Origin: CAWHNT01 sp963830775
Lineage (GTDB): Bacteria; Pseudomonadota; Alphaproteobacteria; Geminicoccales; Geminicoccaceae
Direction of reading: 5' to 3'
DNA length: 64,000 nucleotides
Assembly (NCBI GenBank): GCA_963830775.1
Contig: CAWHNT010000055.1
Location: forward strand, 1 to 64,000
Position numbers and translations under genes: made by a program. This document shows positions 34,131 to 43,350 of the stretch, piece by piece; within the stretch, counting starts at the first letter, position 1, and each line of letters opens with the position of its first letter. The notes below the pieces were generated by a model. The model was not told where the DNA came from. It ran no database searches and saw nothing but the letters and a program-made list of their open reading frames with translations.

Positions 34131-35798
34131 ATGGCGACACGCCTTGCCGAGCTGCGGCCGCAGCCGGCCGACCTGCTCGACGACACCGCGGCCGCCGTGG
34201 CCGCTGCCGACAGCCTGCTGCGGCAGGCTGTGGACGGCGCCCGCCAGCACTTCTTTACCGGGAAGCGGCTCGACGCTGCTGCCCTGGAGGAGGAGCAGCA
34301 TTACACCCACGGGCTCGCCTGGCTCAGGACCTATGTCGAGGCCCTGCGTCAGACCCATGGCTGGGCGGAGCGGCTGCGGGAAGGCGGCCGGCTGGGCGAG
34401 CGCGAGCGGCTGATCCTGGAGATCGGCTTCGCCGAGTACCTTGCCCGGATCGTCGGCGGCATTCCGATGAGCCAGGTCGAGATCGTCCGCCCGCATGACC
34501 TGGGCCTGTCCGAGAAGGCAGCGGCCGGCTTCCGCACCGAGCCCGTCCGCCGGCTGATCGCCGAGGGTGCGACGGCCGCCAAGAAGGCCCGCCTGGCCGA
34601 GCTGATCGCCGAGGGCGAGTTCGGCGATTGGGGCCTCACCGACGACAGCCTCGACATGGTCCGCGACCAGTTCCGCCGCTTCGCAGAGGACGAGGTTGTC
34701 CCGCACGCCCATGGCTGGCACGAGCGCGACGAGCTGATCCCGCTGCCCATTGTCGAGCATCTCTCGGAGCTTGGCATCTTCGGCCTCACCATTCCCGAGG
34801 AGAACGGCGGCCTCGGCATGGGCAAGGAGGCCATGTGCGTGGTCACCGAGGAGCTCAGCCGCGGCTATATCGGCGTGGGCTCGCTCGGCACCCGCTCGGA
34901 GATCGCGGCCGAGCTGATCCGGCTGGGCGGCACCGACGAGCAGAAGGCGCACTACCTGCCGAAGCTCGCCTCGGGCGAGATCCTGCCCACCGCCGTCTTC
35001 ACCGAGCCCAATATCGGCTCCGACCTCGCCTCGCTCACGACCCGGGCCACGCTGCGGGACGGCTTCTGGCACGTCACCGGTGCCAAGAACTGGATCACGC
35101 ACGCTGCCCGCGCCGACCTGATGACCCTCCTCGTCCGCACCGATCCGAACGAGAAGGGCTATCGCGGCCTCTCCATGCTGCTGGCCGAGAAGCCGCGCGG
35201 CACGGACGCCGACGCCTTCCCGGTCGACGGCCTCACCGGCGGCGAGATCCAGGTCCTCGGCTACCGGGGCATGAAGGAGTACACGCTCTCCTTCGACGGC
35301 TTCCGCGTGCCCGAGGCGAACCTCCTGGGCGGCGTGCCCGGCCAGGGCTTCAAGCAGCTCATGGCCACCTTCGAGAGTGCCCGCATCCAGACCGCCGCCC
35401 GCGCCATCGGCGTCGCCCGCAACGCGCTGGAACTGGGTTTGCGCTATGCGAGGGAGCGGCAGCAGTTCGGCAAGCCTCTCTTCGCCTTCCCCCGCGTCCA
35501 CCAGAAGCTGGCCTGGATGGCGGTGGAGATCATGCTGGCTCGGCAGCTCACGCTCCACGCTGCGCGCGAGAAGGATGCGGATAGGCGGTGTGATCTGGAA
35601 GCCGGCCTCGCGAAGCTGCTGGGGGCGTCGGTTGCCTGGGCCGCGGCTGACAACGCGCTCCAGATCCACGGCGGGAACGGGTACGCGGTGGAGTACCAGA
35701 TCAGCCGCGTGCTGTGCGACGCGCGGATCCTCAACATCTTCGAGGGGGCGGCGGAGATCCAGGCGCAGGTGATAGCACGGCGGTTGCTGGAGGGCTGA
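34131..35798 (+). CDS. mcd: (2S)-methylsuccinyl-CoA dehydrogenase Mcd
   Basis: 555-residue acyl-CoA dehydrogenase that oxidises methylsuccinyl-CoA to mesaconyl-CoA. It has the long N-terminal extension (about 160 residues) characteristic of Mcd, ending near DLGLSEKAAAGFRTEPVRRLIAEG. The FAD-dependent core shows LGIFGLTIPEENGGLGMGKEAM, FTEPNIGSDLASLTTRA, RERQQFGKPLFAFPRVHQKLA and the C-terminal ALQIHGGNGYAVEYQISRVLCDARIL. GGAG lies 7 nt before ATG 34131. Located 72 bp downstream of ccr, with ecm divergent, it completes the pathway core. Confidence 0.93.
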   Translation: MATRLAELRPQPADLLDDTAAAVAAADSLLRQAVDGARQHFFTGKRLDAAALEEEQHYTHGLAWLRTYVEALRQTHGWAERLREGGRLGERERLILEIGFAEYLARIVGGIPMSQVEIVRPHDLGLSEKAAAGFRTEPVRRLIAEGATAAKKARLAELIAEGEFGDWGLTDDSLDMVRDQFRRFAEDEVVPHAHGWHERDELIPLPIVEHLSELGIFGLTIPEENGGLGMGKEAMCVVTEELSRGYIGVGSLGTRSEIAAELIRLGGTDEQKAHYLPKLASGEILPTAVFTEPNIGSDLASLTTRATLRDGFWHVTGAKNWITHAARADLMTLLVRTDPNEKGYRGLSMLLAEKPRGTDADAFPVDGLTGGEIQVLGYRGMKEYTLSFDGFRVPEANLLGGVPGQGFKQLMATFESARIQTAARAIGVARNALELGLRYARERQQFGKPLFAFPRVHQKLAWMAVEIMLARQLTLHAAREKDADRRCDLEAGLAKLLGASVAWAAADNALQIHGGNGYAVEYQISRVLCDARILNIFEGAAEIQAQVIARRLLEG

Positions 35799-35835
35799 GC
35801 ACGCAAGGCGCCTCAGTGCAGCAGTAACTGACCAT

Positions 35836-36102
35836 CTACGCGACGGCATGCTCATGCGCCTCCGGCCGCAGCTGGAGAAGCCGACCTTTGGCGAGAGCAA
35901 TCGCCGCCTCGAGTTCTGCGAGCGGGAGCTTCCAGACGCCCATGGACGGTTCGGAATAGATCTCGATGGTGGGTCGATCCCGTCCCTCGTCCTGGCTGAT
36001 CAAGGCAAGGCAGCGGCCGTCGAGATAGATCTCGGCGACCATGTCCTCGTAGTCCGGGTCGAAGGACACCCGGACGTCAAGATCGTGCCCTTTTGGTGGC
36101 AT
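35836..36102 (-). CDS. Putative immunity/antitoxin protein
   Basis: 88 residues, small and acidic. The pattern HDLDVRVSFDPDYEDMVAEIYLDG then RCLALISQDEGRDRPTIEIY and a final Leu/Ala helix recurs, as far as I remember, in small proteins encoded next to toxin-like genes. It follows the toxin-like gene by 2 bp on the same strand, so they form one unit. An inhibitor role is inferred from that layout. No membrane segment. Confidence 0.6.
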   Translation of the reverse strand: MPPKGHDLDVRVSFDPDYEDMVAEIYLDGRCLALISQDEGRDRPTIEIYSEPSMGVWKLPLAELEAAIALAKGRLLQLRPEAHEHAVA

Positions 36103-36104
36103 GA

Positions 36105-36389
36105 TCAGGGCTCCAGGAATGAGTAGAAGGCTCCGTCTCGGTCGTATCGCACGCCCCGTCCGTCAACCGCAATGACGTCCATGCCACCGCGTCGGTTCGG
36201 CTTCCGAACGGCGCGAGGACCGACGAGAGTCTCGCGCACGATCTGCTCGCCCAACCGGTTCAGCTCCGTCGCCGTCGTAGCGCGGGTAGTAAAGGCCGAG
36301 CCCTGGCGGGCTGCATGCTTCTGCAACGCGGCCTGCCCTGGTAGCCGGGTCTGGCTCCAGCGCCGCTCGGAGATGCGCGCTGAGCTCAC
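36105..36389 (-). CDS. Orphan polymorphic-toxin C-terminal domain
   Basis: 94 residues from GTG 36389 (site GAGGGG a few nt upstream). The first part is basic (ARISERRWSQTRLPGQAALQKHA), then TTRATTATELNRLGEQIVRETLVG and the end GMDVIAVDGRGVRYDRDGAFYSFLEP. The final DGRGxRxxxDGxFxxFLEP pattern is like the end of many polymorphic toxin C-terminal modules, here standing alone without a delivery domain. Its stop is 2 bp from the immunity-like gene. Catalytic activity is unknown. It is transcribed after the ABC permease and could be carried along with that operon. Confidence 0.6.
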   Translation of the reverse strand: MSSARISERRWSQTRLPGQAALQKHAARQGSAFTTRATTATELNRLGEQIVRETLVGPRAVRKPNRRGGMDVIAVDGRGVRYDRDGAFYSFLEP

Positions 36390-36397
36390 CTCACCCC

Positions 36398-37541
36398 TCA
36401 ATCCAACGTCCGCCGATACCGCACCATCGCGAACGTCCCCGCCGCCAGCAGGAACAGCAGCAGCGGCCACACGTCCGGCCAGATCTCCGCCGGACCCGTC
36501 CCTTTCAGCATGATGCCGCGGACGATGCGCAGGAAGTGGGTCAGCGGCAGGACCTCGCCGATCGCCTGCGCCCATGCCGGCATGCCGCGGAAGGGGAACA
36601 TGAAGCCCGAGAGCAGGATCGAGGGCAGGAAGAAGAAGAAGGTCATCTGCATCGCCTGCAGCTGGTTGCGGGCGAGGGTGGAGAAGGTGAAGCCGACGGT
36701 GAGGTTGGCCAGGATGTAGAGGAGGAGGGCGCCGGCCAGGAGCCAGAAGGAGCCCAGCATGGGCACGCCGAAGAGGAGGGTGGCGGCGGCCAGGACCACG
36801 GCCACCTGGATCCAGCCGACCAGCATGTAGGGCAGGATCTTGCCGATCATCACCTCGAACGGGCGGACCGGCATGGCCAGCAGGTTCTCCATCGTCCCGC
36901 GCTCCTGCTCGCGGGTGACGGCAAGGGCGGTCATCAGCACCATGGTCATGGTGAGGATGACGCCCAGCAGGCCGGGGACGATGTTGTAGGCGGTGATCCC
37001 CTCCGGGTTGTAGCGCCGGTGCAGCCTGATCTCGAGCGGCCGGCGGCGCCGCCGTCCTCTCCAGAGAGCCTACGAGGTCGTGGCGCAAGGCCGTGGTGTC
37101 GAGCTGGTCGAGGGCGCTGACGGCCGTGCTCACCGCCAGCGGGTCGGAGCCGTCGGCCTCGACCAGGACCAGGGCCTGCTCGCCGCGCAGGAGCTTACGG
37201 CTGAAGTCCTCGGGGATCGTGACGACGAAGAGGGCCCGGCCCGCCGCGATCGCCTGCTCGGTCTCGGCCTCGCTGCCGACCACGCCCACGAGGTCGAAAT
37301 AGGCGGAGTTGCGTAAGGCCGCGAGCAGGCTGCGCGCCTCGGGGCCGGGGTCGCGGAGCTGGACCATGGTCGGCAGGTGCTTGGGGTCGGTGTTGATGGC
37401 GTAGCCGAAGAGGAGGAGCTGGATGATCGGGATGCCGACGATCATCCCGAAGGTGAGCCGGTCCCGGCGCATCTGGATCAGCTCCTTCAGGAGCATGGCC
37501 ACGATCCGGCCGAGGCTCTCGGGCAGGCGCATGGGGCTCAC
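36398..37541 (-). CDS. ABC-2 type permease (YhhJ/YbhS-like, frameshifted)
   Basis: Inner-membrane permease of a drug or lipid exporter. The first frame has the N-terminal anchor (LTFGMIVGIPIIQLLLFGYAINTDPKHLP) and an extracytoplasmic domain (LFVVTIPEDFSRKLLRGEQ). Near 37045 the family sequence moves by one base to RYNPEGITAYNIVPGLLGVIL, then REQERGTMENLLAMPVRPFEV and four more membrane segments ending at TGA 36398. About 380 residues in all. GTG 37541 overlaps the stop of the ATPase gene as GTGA; ATG 37532 is an alternative. A sequencing indel is the likely cause of the shift. Confidence 0.85.
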
Positions 37542-38458
37542 GCCTTGCCGCGGTAGGGTGCCATCAGGTGGATGAAGATGTCCTCGAGCGAGGGCTCGAC
37601 CCGCTCCCAGGTGAAGCGCTGGTCGCGGCGCCAGGGGGCGATCGCGGCCTCGACCAGGTCGCTGTGCTCGCCGCTGACATGGAGGCTGGTGCCGAAGAGG
37701 GCGGTGCGCACGCCCTGGGCACCGGCGAGGGCGGCACTCAGCTCCCGCAGGCCTTCGCCGGAGGCACGCCAGGTGGTGAGGCCGGCACCGGCCACGACCT
37801 CGCGCACCGTGCCCTGGGTCAGGAGCGTGCCGTAGGCGAGATAGACGATCCGGTCGCAGCGCTCGGCCTCGTCCATGTAGTGGGTGCTGACCAGCACCGT
37901 GATCCCGCGCGCCGCCAGCTTGTGGATCTCCTCCCAGAAGTCGCGCCGGGCCTGGGGGTCGACGCCGGCCGTGGGCTCGTCCAGCAGGAGGAGGCGGGGC
38001 TCGTGCATCATGCAGGCGGCCAGCGCCAGCCGCTGCTTCCAGCCTCCGGAGAGCTGGCCCGCGAGCTGGTGCTGCCGGCTCGTGAGGCCCAGGCCGTCCA
38101 GCGTGACCCGCACCCGCATCGCCCGGCCCTCCAGCGCGTAGAGCCGGCCCACGAAATCGAGGTTCTCGCGGATGGTCAGGTCTTCGTAGAAGCTGAAGCG
38201 CTGGGTCATGTAGCCGACCTGGTGCCGGATCGCGTCGCTCTGGCGGACGATGTCGAGCCCGAGGCAGGTGCCCGTACCGCCGTCCGGGCGGAGCAGCCCG
38301 CAGAGCATGCGGATGGTCGTGGTCTTGCCGCTGCCGTTGGGCCCGAGAAAGCCCCAGACCTGCCCTGCCGGCACCTGCATCGACAGGCTCTCGACCACGG
38401 TGCGCTGGCCGAAGCGCTTGGTGAGCCCGTGGACGTCGATGGCGAGCGGCGGGCTCAT
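37538..38458 (-). CDS. ABC transporter ATP-binding protein (exporter, YbhF-like)
   Basis: 306 residues. Walker A FLGPNGSGKTTT, Q-loop GYMTQRFSFYEDLTI, signature LSGGWKQRLALAACM, Walker B LLLLDEPTAGVDPQ, H-loop VSTHYMDEAERCDRI. The GYMTQRFSLY-type Q-loop is characteristic of ATPases paired with ABC-2 permeases and an HlyD adaptor. ATG 38458 overlaps the stop of the HlyD gene (ATGA), and its own end overlaps the permease start, so all are coupled. Confidence 0.93.
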   Translation of the reverse strand: MSPPLAIDVHGLTKRFGQRTVVESLSMQVPAGQVWGFLGPNGSGKTTTIRMLCGLLRPDGGTGTCLGLDIVRQSDAIRHQVGYMTQRFSFYEDLTIRENLDFVGRLYALEGRAMRVRVTLDGLGLTSRQHQLAGQLSGGWKQRLALAACMMHEPRLLLLDEPTAGVDPQARRDFWEEIHKLAARGITVLVSTHYMDEAERCDRIVYLAYGTLLTQGTVREVVAGAGLTTWRASGEGLRELSAALAGAQGVRTALFGTSLHVSGEHSDLVEAAIAPWRRDQRFTWERVEPSLEDIFIHLMAPYRGKA

Positions 38459-39393
38459 GGCAGCCGCACCTCGACCGGCTGGCCGGGGCGCAGCACGGTG
38501 CCGGCCGGCAGCCGCGCCTCGGCTATGACGACCAGCTTCGCCCTTGCCTCGAGGCTGAAGATCACGGGCGGGGTGAACTCGACCTCGTCGGCGACGAAGC
38601 CGAGGGTGGCCACAAGGTCGGGAGGGCAGCCGTCGCAGGTGACGGCGACCGGCTTGCCGGGTGCGAGTTCGGAGAGCCTTCCTTGCGGGACGAAGAAGCG
38701 GACCTTCAAGGCGTCCGGCGGCAGGAGGCGCAGCACGGCCCCGCCGGCGGGTGCCCGCTCGCCCGCAAAGCGCACCAGCTGCTCGACCCGGGCCGTTACC
38801 CGGCTCACCACGACCCGCTCGTCGAGCTCCCACTGCGCCTGACGGAGCTGGGCTTCGAGAGCGGCCACGGCCGCCCGCTGCGCCTCAATCTGGTCGGCGC
38901 GCGCCGGGAGCCGGGCCAAGTCCAGGCTCGCCTCCAGCTCGGCGATCCGGGCCCGGGCGGTGCCCAGGCTCATTGTCGCCTGCTCGAGCGAGCGCCGGTC
39001 GCCGGCACGGGTCTTCACGAGCCGCTCGGCCCGGCTCGTCTCGGCCTGGGCGAAGGCCTCCTCAGCCCGCACCCGTGCGAGCTGGGCCTCGAGCTCGCGG
39101 ATTTCTTCGGGCCGCTTGCCGGTCATGAGGTCGGCCAGGCGGGCGCGGGCCTCCGCCAGCCGGGCCTGCACGTCGGCGAGGCGGGCCGCCTGGTCGGTGG
39201 TGTCGAGGCGGAACAGCACCGTTCCAGGCTCGACCGCATCGCCCTCCCGGACCTCGACCCGTTCCAGCCAGCCCGCCTCCGGTGCGGCCACGATCACGTC
39301 CTCAGCCTCGACATAGCCGGGCAGGGCGGCCGGCTCCTCAGGTGCGTCGCATCCGGCCAGGAGGACGAGCAGCGCCAGAGCGGCCGCCCTCAT
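38455..39393 (-). CDS. HlyD-family lipoprotein adaptor (YbhG/YhiI-like)
   Basis: 312 residues. Lipoprotein signal peptide with lipobox LLAGC (Cys 15), then lipoyl half GYVEAEDVIVAAPEAGWLER, a long coiled coil (ARLADVQARLAEARARL to QRAAVAALEAQLRQAQWEL), the second lipoyl half and a beta-barrel domain ending LRPGQPVEVRLP. This is the periplasmic bridge between the ABC-2 exporter and an outer membrane channel. Its start overlaps the tetR end (ATGA). Confidence 0.9.
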   Translation of the reverse strand: MRAAALALLVLLAGCDAPEEPAALPGYVEAEDVIVAAPEAGWLERVEVREGDAVEPGTVLFRLDTTDQAARLADVQARLAEARARLADLMTGKRPEEIRELEAQLARVRAEEAFAQAETSRAERLVKTRAGDRRSLEQATMSLGTARARIAELEASLDLARLPARADQIEAQRAAVAALEAQLRQAQWELDERVVVSRVTARVEQLVRFAGERAPAGGAVLRLLPPDALKVRFFVPQGRLSELAPGKPVAVTCDGCPPDLVATLGFVADEVEFTPPVIFSLEARAKLVVIAEARLPAGTVLRPGQPVEVRLP

Positions 39394-40031
39394 GGCCGCT
39401 CATCCACGGCAAGGCCGCGCAGGAAGATGTCGAGATGCGTGCGCAGCAGCGCTTCGGGATCGAGGGCGGGTGCGTCGGGCCGGGCGAAGCAGGTCTGCCA
39501 GATGGCGGCGAACAGGACGGGTGCCACGAACAGGCGGGCCGCCGTGGCCGGGTCGACCGGCCTGAGCTCGCCGCGCTCGATGCCGCGGGCGATGATCCCG
39601 GCCAGGAGGGCGACGCCGCGGTCGATCACCCGGCGGCGGTAGCGCTCGGCAAAGGCCGGGAAGTTCGTGGCTTCGGCGATGACGAGCTTGGGGAAGGCCA
39701 CGATCCGCTCGTGGCGCAGCACCCGTGCCACCATCCGCGCGATCGTCCGCAGGAGGAGGGCCGAGGACCCGGGCCATCGTGCCGCCAGTCGCTCGACCCG
39801 CTCGATCCGGGGCAGGATCGCGGCGTCGATCAGGGCCTCCAGGAGCGCTTCCTTGCTCGGGAAATAGAGGTAGAGCGTACCCTTGCTCACCCCGGCACGG
39901 GCGGCGATCTCGTCCAGCCTGGCGGCGGTGAAGCCTTTCTCGGTGAAGACGGAGAGAGCCGCCTCGAGCAGCTCCTGCGGCCGCGCCTCGCGACGGCGCC
40001 GCCAGCGGGCGGGGCGTATGTCCTGATCCAT
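39390..40031 (-). CDS. TetR-family regulator of the efflux operon
   Basis: 213 residues. Helix-turn-helix LLEAALSVFTEKGFTAARLDEIAARAGVSKGTLYLYFPSKEALL is split by no gap. The ligand domain ends with LDIFLRGLAVD, as in AcrR/YbhR-like regulators. First gene of a coupled operon (tetR-hlyD-ATPase-permease, each overlapping by 4 nt). A 16-bp palindrome lies just before its start. Autoregulation of the whole operon is expected. Confidence 0.9.
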   Translation of the reverse strand: MDQDIRPARWRRRREARPQELLEAALSVFTEKGFTAARLDEIAARAGVSKGTLYLYFPSKEALLEALIDAAILPRIERVERLAARWPGSSALLLRTIARMVARVLRHERIVAFPKLVIAEATNFPAFAERYRRRVIDRGVALLAGIIARGIERGELRPVDPATAARLFVAPVLFAAIWQTCFARPDAPALDPEALLRTHLDIFLRGLAVDERP

Positions 40032-40040
40032 GTTCGTTCT

Positions 40041-40056
40041 AACTGACTGGTCAGTT
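40041..40056. promoter_or_regulatory. TetR operator palindrome
   Basis: AACTGACTGGTCAGTT: 7-bp arms AACTGAC/GTCAGTT with a 2-nt centre, 10 bp upstream of the tetR start codon and followed by an AT-rich stretch (TATTAATTAGCATTA) that may be the promoter. The arrangement and size fit binding of a TetR-family dimer. Confidence 0.7.
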
Positions 40057-40186
40057 ATTAATTAGCATTAGCTGGGCCTGCCTGTCGAGCCCGCATCGTC
40101 CAGCGCAGAGCATCCTGCTTGCCCCGCCGCCGGGCCGGCGCTAACAGCGCTGGCCCAACGCGAGGCCCTGCAGCGGAGAGGCAAGG

Positions 40187-40432
40187 ATGGCTGAGACCGG
40201 CGGCGTAGCCGCTGATCGTCTGCGCTCGTTCATCGAGCGGCTCGAGAACCTGGAGGAGGAGAAGCGCGCCGTGCAGGACCAGCTGAAGGAGGTCCTCTCG
40301 GAGGCGAAAGGCGAAGGCTACGACACCAAGGTCTTGCGCCAGCTTCTGCGCCTGCGCCGGATGAAGCCCCATATGCGGGCGGAGCAGGACGAGCTGCTGG
40401 AGGTCTACAAGGCGGCACTCGGGATGCTGTGA
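40187..40432 (+). CDS. gapR: GapR-type nucleoid-associated protein (DUF2312)
   Basis: 81 residues, full family length. AADRLRSFIERLENLEEEKR begins the long coiled coil, followed by KEVLSEAKGEGYDTKVLRQLLRLRRMKPHMRAEQDELLEVYKAALG. GapR forms a ring around overtwisted DNA ahead of replication forks and transcription in alphaproteobacteria and helps topoisomerases. Stands alone between the efflux operon (divergent) and the porin genes. Confidence 0.93.
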   Translation: MAETGGVAADRLRSFIERLENLEEEKRAVQDQLKEVLSEAKGEGYDTKVLRQLLRLRRMKPHMRAEQDELLEVYKAALGML

Positions 40433-40587
40433 CCGGCCGATGACGGGCCGTGGACCGACTGAGCGCGTAGCCGCCGGACCACACAAGCGGGCCGAGTGCG
40501 GCGGCCCGATTTTGTTTGCTGCCCGGCCAGCTACACTGGGCGGCGGAGCGCAGGCGGGAAAGGTCTCATGGCCTGCGGGAGATTGCG

Positions 40588-41733
40588 ATGATCGCAAGAC
40601 GGCTTCTCGGCACGACGGCGCTGGTCGGGGTCGGCCTGCTGCCGGCCACGGCCGGAGCTGCCGACGGTGCAGCCGGGTGGTGCCCTGGACGTGAAGGTCT
40701 CGGGCTTCGCCCGCTTCCTCACGGTCGGGGCGAGCGCGACGACTGTCCGGCTCGACGAGAGCAGAGCACCGGGCTCGACTTCTCAACGACACCGAGGTGC
40801 ATGTCGAGGTGAAGGGCAGGCATGAGCTACTGGGCTCGGGTATGGCGGCACGATCGAGCTCGAGGGTGATACCAGCGCGCACCGACAATAGCGACGAGAC
40901 CTGGCTCTTCCTGAAGGGCGGCTGGGGCGAGGTTCAGCTCGGCGACGACGGACGGTGTGGCCGATGTGGACGGGCATGTTGGTGAGTGCTGCCAGCATGT
41001 CGGTGGCATCGGCACGGACGGGCTCGAGGGGGATGTCAGTGGGAGGAGTTCGCCGGCGGGATGAAGACCTACGAGGCCGATCGGCACCAGCGAGCGCCAC
41101 CAAGATCCGCTACATCTGCTCGCCGAAGAGCGGCTTCCAGCGTCGGTTTGAGCTACACGCCCGAACCTGGACGAGATCGGCAGCGGCTCGGGCAATGGCG
41201 ACTCGCTGGCCACTCAAGGATGTCGAGGCCGGCGATGTCGGCGAGGGTGCGATCGACTATGCGAGACTCAGTTCGGCGGACTCGGCGTCTCGGTCGATGG
41301 CCTGACTGGGCTTTATGGCGACATCAAGAACGAGGACGAGGCCGGTGGCGACGATTTCTGGGCAGTGGCAGGGCGGGTGCGGTCCTCGAGTGTGGTCGGG
41401 TTCAAGATCGGCGGCTCCTACCAGGAGGAGGAGGCGGGTGGCACTCGAGGTCGATGTGGTTCTCGGCCGGCATCTCGCCGCCGATTTCGGCTCGGCTTCC
41501 TCCTCGCCCTCACCTACGGCCAGCACCTCGACACGGACGGAGCTCGACGGTCAACGGCAACGAGCTCGACGAGCCCTGGACCTCGTCATTCTGTCCGGGA
41601 CAGTGCCGCTGATGCCGGGGCTGACGCTGGACGGCGATCGTGGGCTACTTCGACAACGACGTGAAGGACGGGGACGGGCCCAGCGGGGACAATGGCTGGC
41701 AGGCGATCGGCCCGGCTGGGCCTCGAGTTCTGA
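40588..41733 (+). pseudogene. Decayed porin copy
   Basis: A tandem paralogue of the next gene. It keeps the signal peptide (RRLLGTTALVGVGLLPATAGAAD) with a good site GGGAGA before ATG 40588. Pieces of the barrel are spread over all three frames: VSGFARFLTVGAS, DETWLFLKGGWGEVQLGDDG, YGDIKNEDEAGGDDFWA, and a remnant of the final strand at TGA 41733. At least six indels separate the pieces, many more than in any other gene here, so this copy is dead. The order of the pieces follows the intact copy along its whole length. Confidence 0.85.
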
Positions 41734-41776
41734 GCCCGCCCGCGGCCGGTCAAGCCGGGTGGAGGGAGTGCGAGGC

Positions 41777-42888
41777 ATGAGGCGACTGCTGCTCGGCACG
41801 AGCGCCCTGGTCGGGCTGGGCGTGCTGGCCCCGCCGGCCGGAGCTGCCACGGTGCAGCCGGGCGGTGCGCTGGACATCACGGTCTCGGGCTTCACCCGTT
41901 TCCTTACCGCGCTGGGCGAGCGCGACAACGCCCGGCTCGACGACAACGTCTCCAGCGGGCCGGACTTCTTCAACGACACCGAGGTCCATTTCAAGGTGAT
42001 GGGCCGGCATGAGCCGACCGGGCTCCGCTATGGCGGCACGATCGAGCTCGAGGCCGACACCAACCGCACCGACAATGCCGACGAGACTTCCTCTTCCTGA
42101 TGGGCGGCTGGGGCCAGCTGCAGCTCGGCGACACCGACGGCATCGCCGACTTCGACGGCATGTCCGTGAGCGCTGCCAGCATCGGGGCCGGCACGGGCGG
42201 CCTCGACGGCGACGTGATCGACGTGTTCGCCGGCGGGATCACGACCTACGACCCGATCGGCACCAGCGACGCCACCAAGATCCTCTACAGCTTCTCGCCC
42301 AAGACCGGCTTCCAGCTCGGCTTCAGCTACACCCCGAACCTCGACGCCATCGGCAGCGGCTCGAACAACGGCGACTTGCTGGCTCTCAAGGATGTGGAGG
42401 CCGGGGATGTCGGCGAGGGTGCGGTCGGCTATGCCGGCTCGTTCGGCGGCCTCGACGTCTCGGTCATGGCCACTGGTCTTTATGGCGACATCAAGAACGA
42501 GGACGAGGCTGGTGGCGACGATTACTGGGCAGCCCAGGGCGGCGCGGTGCTCGGCGCCTTCGGCTTCGAGCTGGCCGGCTCCTACCTGACCCAGGAGGTG
42601 GGTGGCATCGAGACCGATTCGTTCACGGTCGGCCTCGCCACCAAGTTCGAGGGCGGCGACATCTCGCTCAATTACGGCCAGTTCCTCGACACGGACGGGC
42701 TCGTGGTCAACGGCAACGAGCTCGACAATCCATGGACCGTGATCCTCTCCGGCAATCTCGGCCTCATGCCCGGCCTCGTCCTTTCCGCGGACGTGAGCTA
42801 CTTCGACAATGACGTCGAAGGCGAGGTCGTGAACGCCGACGACGACAATGGCTGGCAGGGCGTGACCCGGCTGGGCTTGGCCTTCTGA
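41777..42888 (+). CDS. Outer-membrane porin (one frameshift)
   Basis: About 370 residues. Signal peptide MRRLLLGTSALVGLGVLAPP with cleavage near AGA, then the first barrel strand GGALDITVSGFTRFLTALG. At about 42090 a base is missing (expected DETxLFLMGGWGQLQLGD), and the barrel resumes as GGWGQLQLGDTDG, FSPKTGFQLGFSYTPNL, LDVSVMATGLYGDIKN, FTVGLATKFEGGDISLNYGQFL, closing with GWQGVTRLGLAF, whose terminal Phe is the outer-membrane signal. The type is the trimeric general porin of alphaproteobacteria. It lies 43 bp after the dead copy. Confidence 0.85.
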
Positions 42889-42896
42889 GGGCGGGC

Positions 42897-43350
42897 ATGA
42901 CCGTCACGATCGACCGGCCCCATCCGGATGACTGGCCGCACTGGCGGCGGCTCTACGAGGGCTATGCGGCCTTCTACCGGGTGCCGATGGACGATGCGAT
43001 CGCCGGCCGCCTCTGGTCCTGGATCCACGACCCGGCGCACGTGATGGAGGCCTTCCTCGCCCGCGACGAGGTTGGCACGCCAATTGGTCTCGCCCATTTC
43101 CGCGCCATGCCGCGCCCCTTGGGCGGCAACGAGATCGGCTTCCTCGACGACCTCTTCGTCGACCCCGCCCATCGCGGCGGCGCTGTCGCCCGGCTGCTCC
43201 TCGACGGCGGTGGCGGCCGAGGCGGCACGGCGCGGCTGGGCCAAGGTCCGCTGGATCACGGCCGACGACAACTACCGCGCCCGCACCCTCTACGACCGCG
43301 TCGCGACGCGGACCATGTGGATCACCTACGAGATGCCGGCCGCCCCATGA
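42897..43350 (+). CDS. GNAT-family N-acetyltransferase (frameshifted)
   Basis: About 150 residues. The first frame has DDWPHWRRLYEGYAAFYRVPM, then IGLAHFRAMPRPLGGNEIGFLDDLFVDPAHRGGAVARLLLD, which includes the acetyl-CoA binding R/Q-x-x-G-x-G/A-type loop. After a one-base shift near 43205 the sequence continues RRGWAKVRWITADDNYRARTLYDRVA, the usual last helix and strand, to TGA 43350. The acceptor is unknown. Its stop overlaps the next start (ATGA). An indel error is the probable cause of the shift. Confidence 0.82.

Noticed and set aside
32412..35900. 1162-codon open frame on the minus strand opposite ccr and mcd
   Set aside because: It is the shadow of two well-supported genes on the other strand in GC-rich DNA; its translation has no known motif and is biased to Gly, Arg, Leu and Asp.
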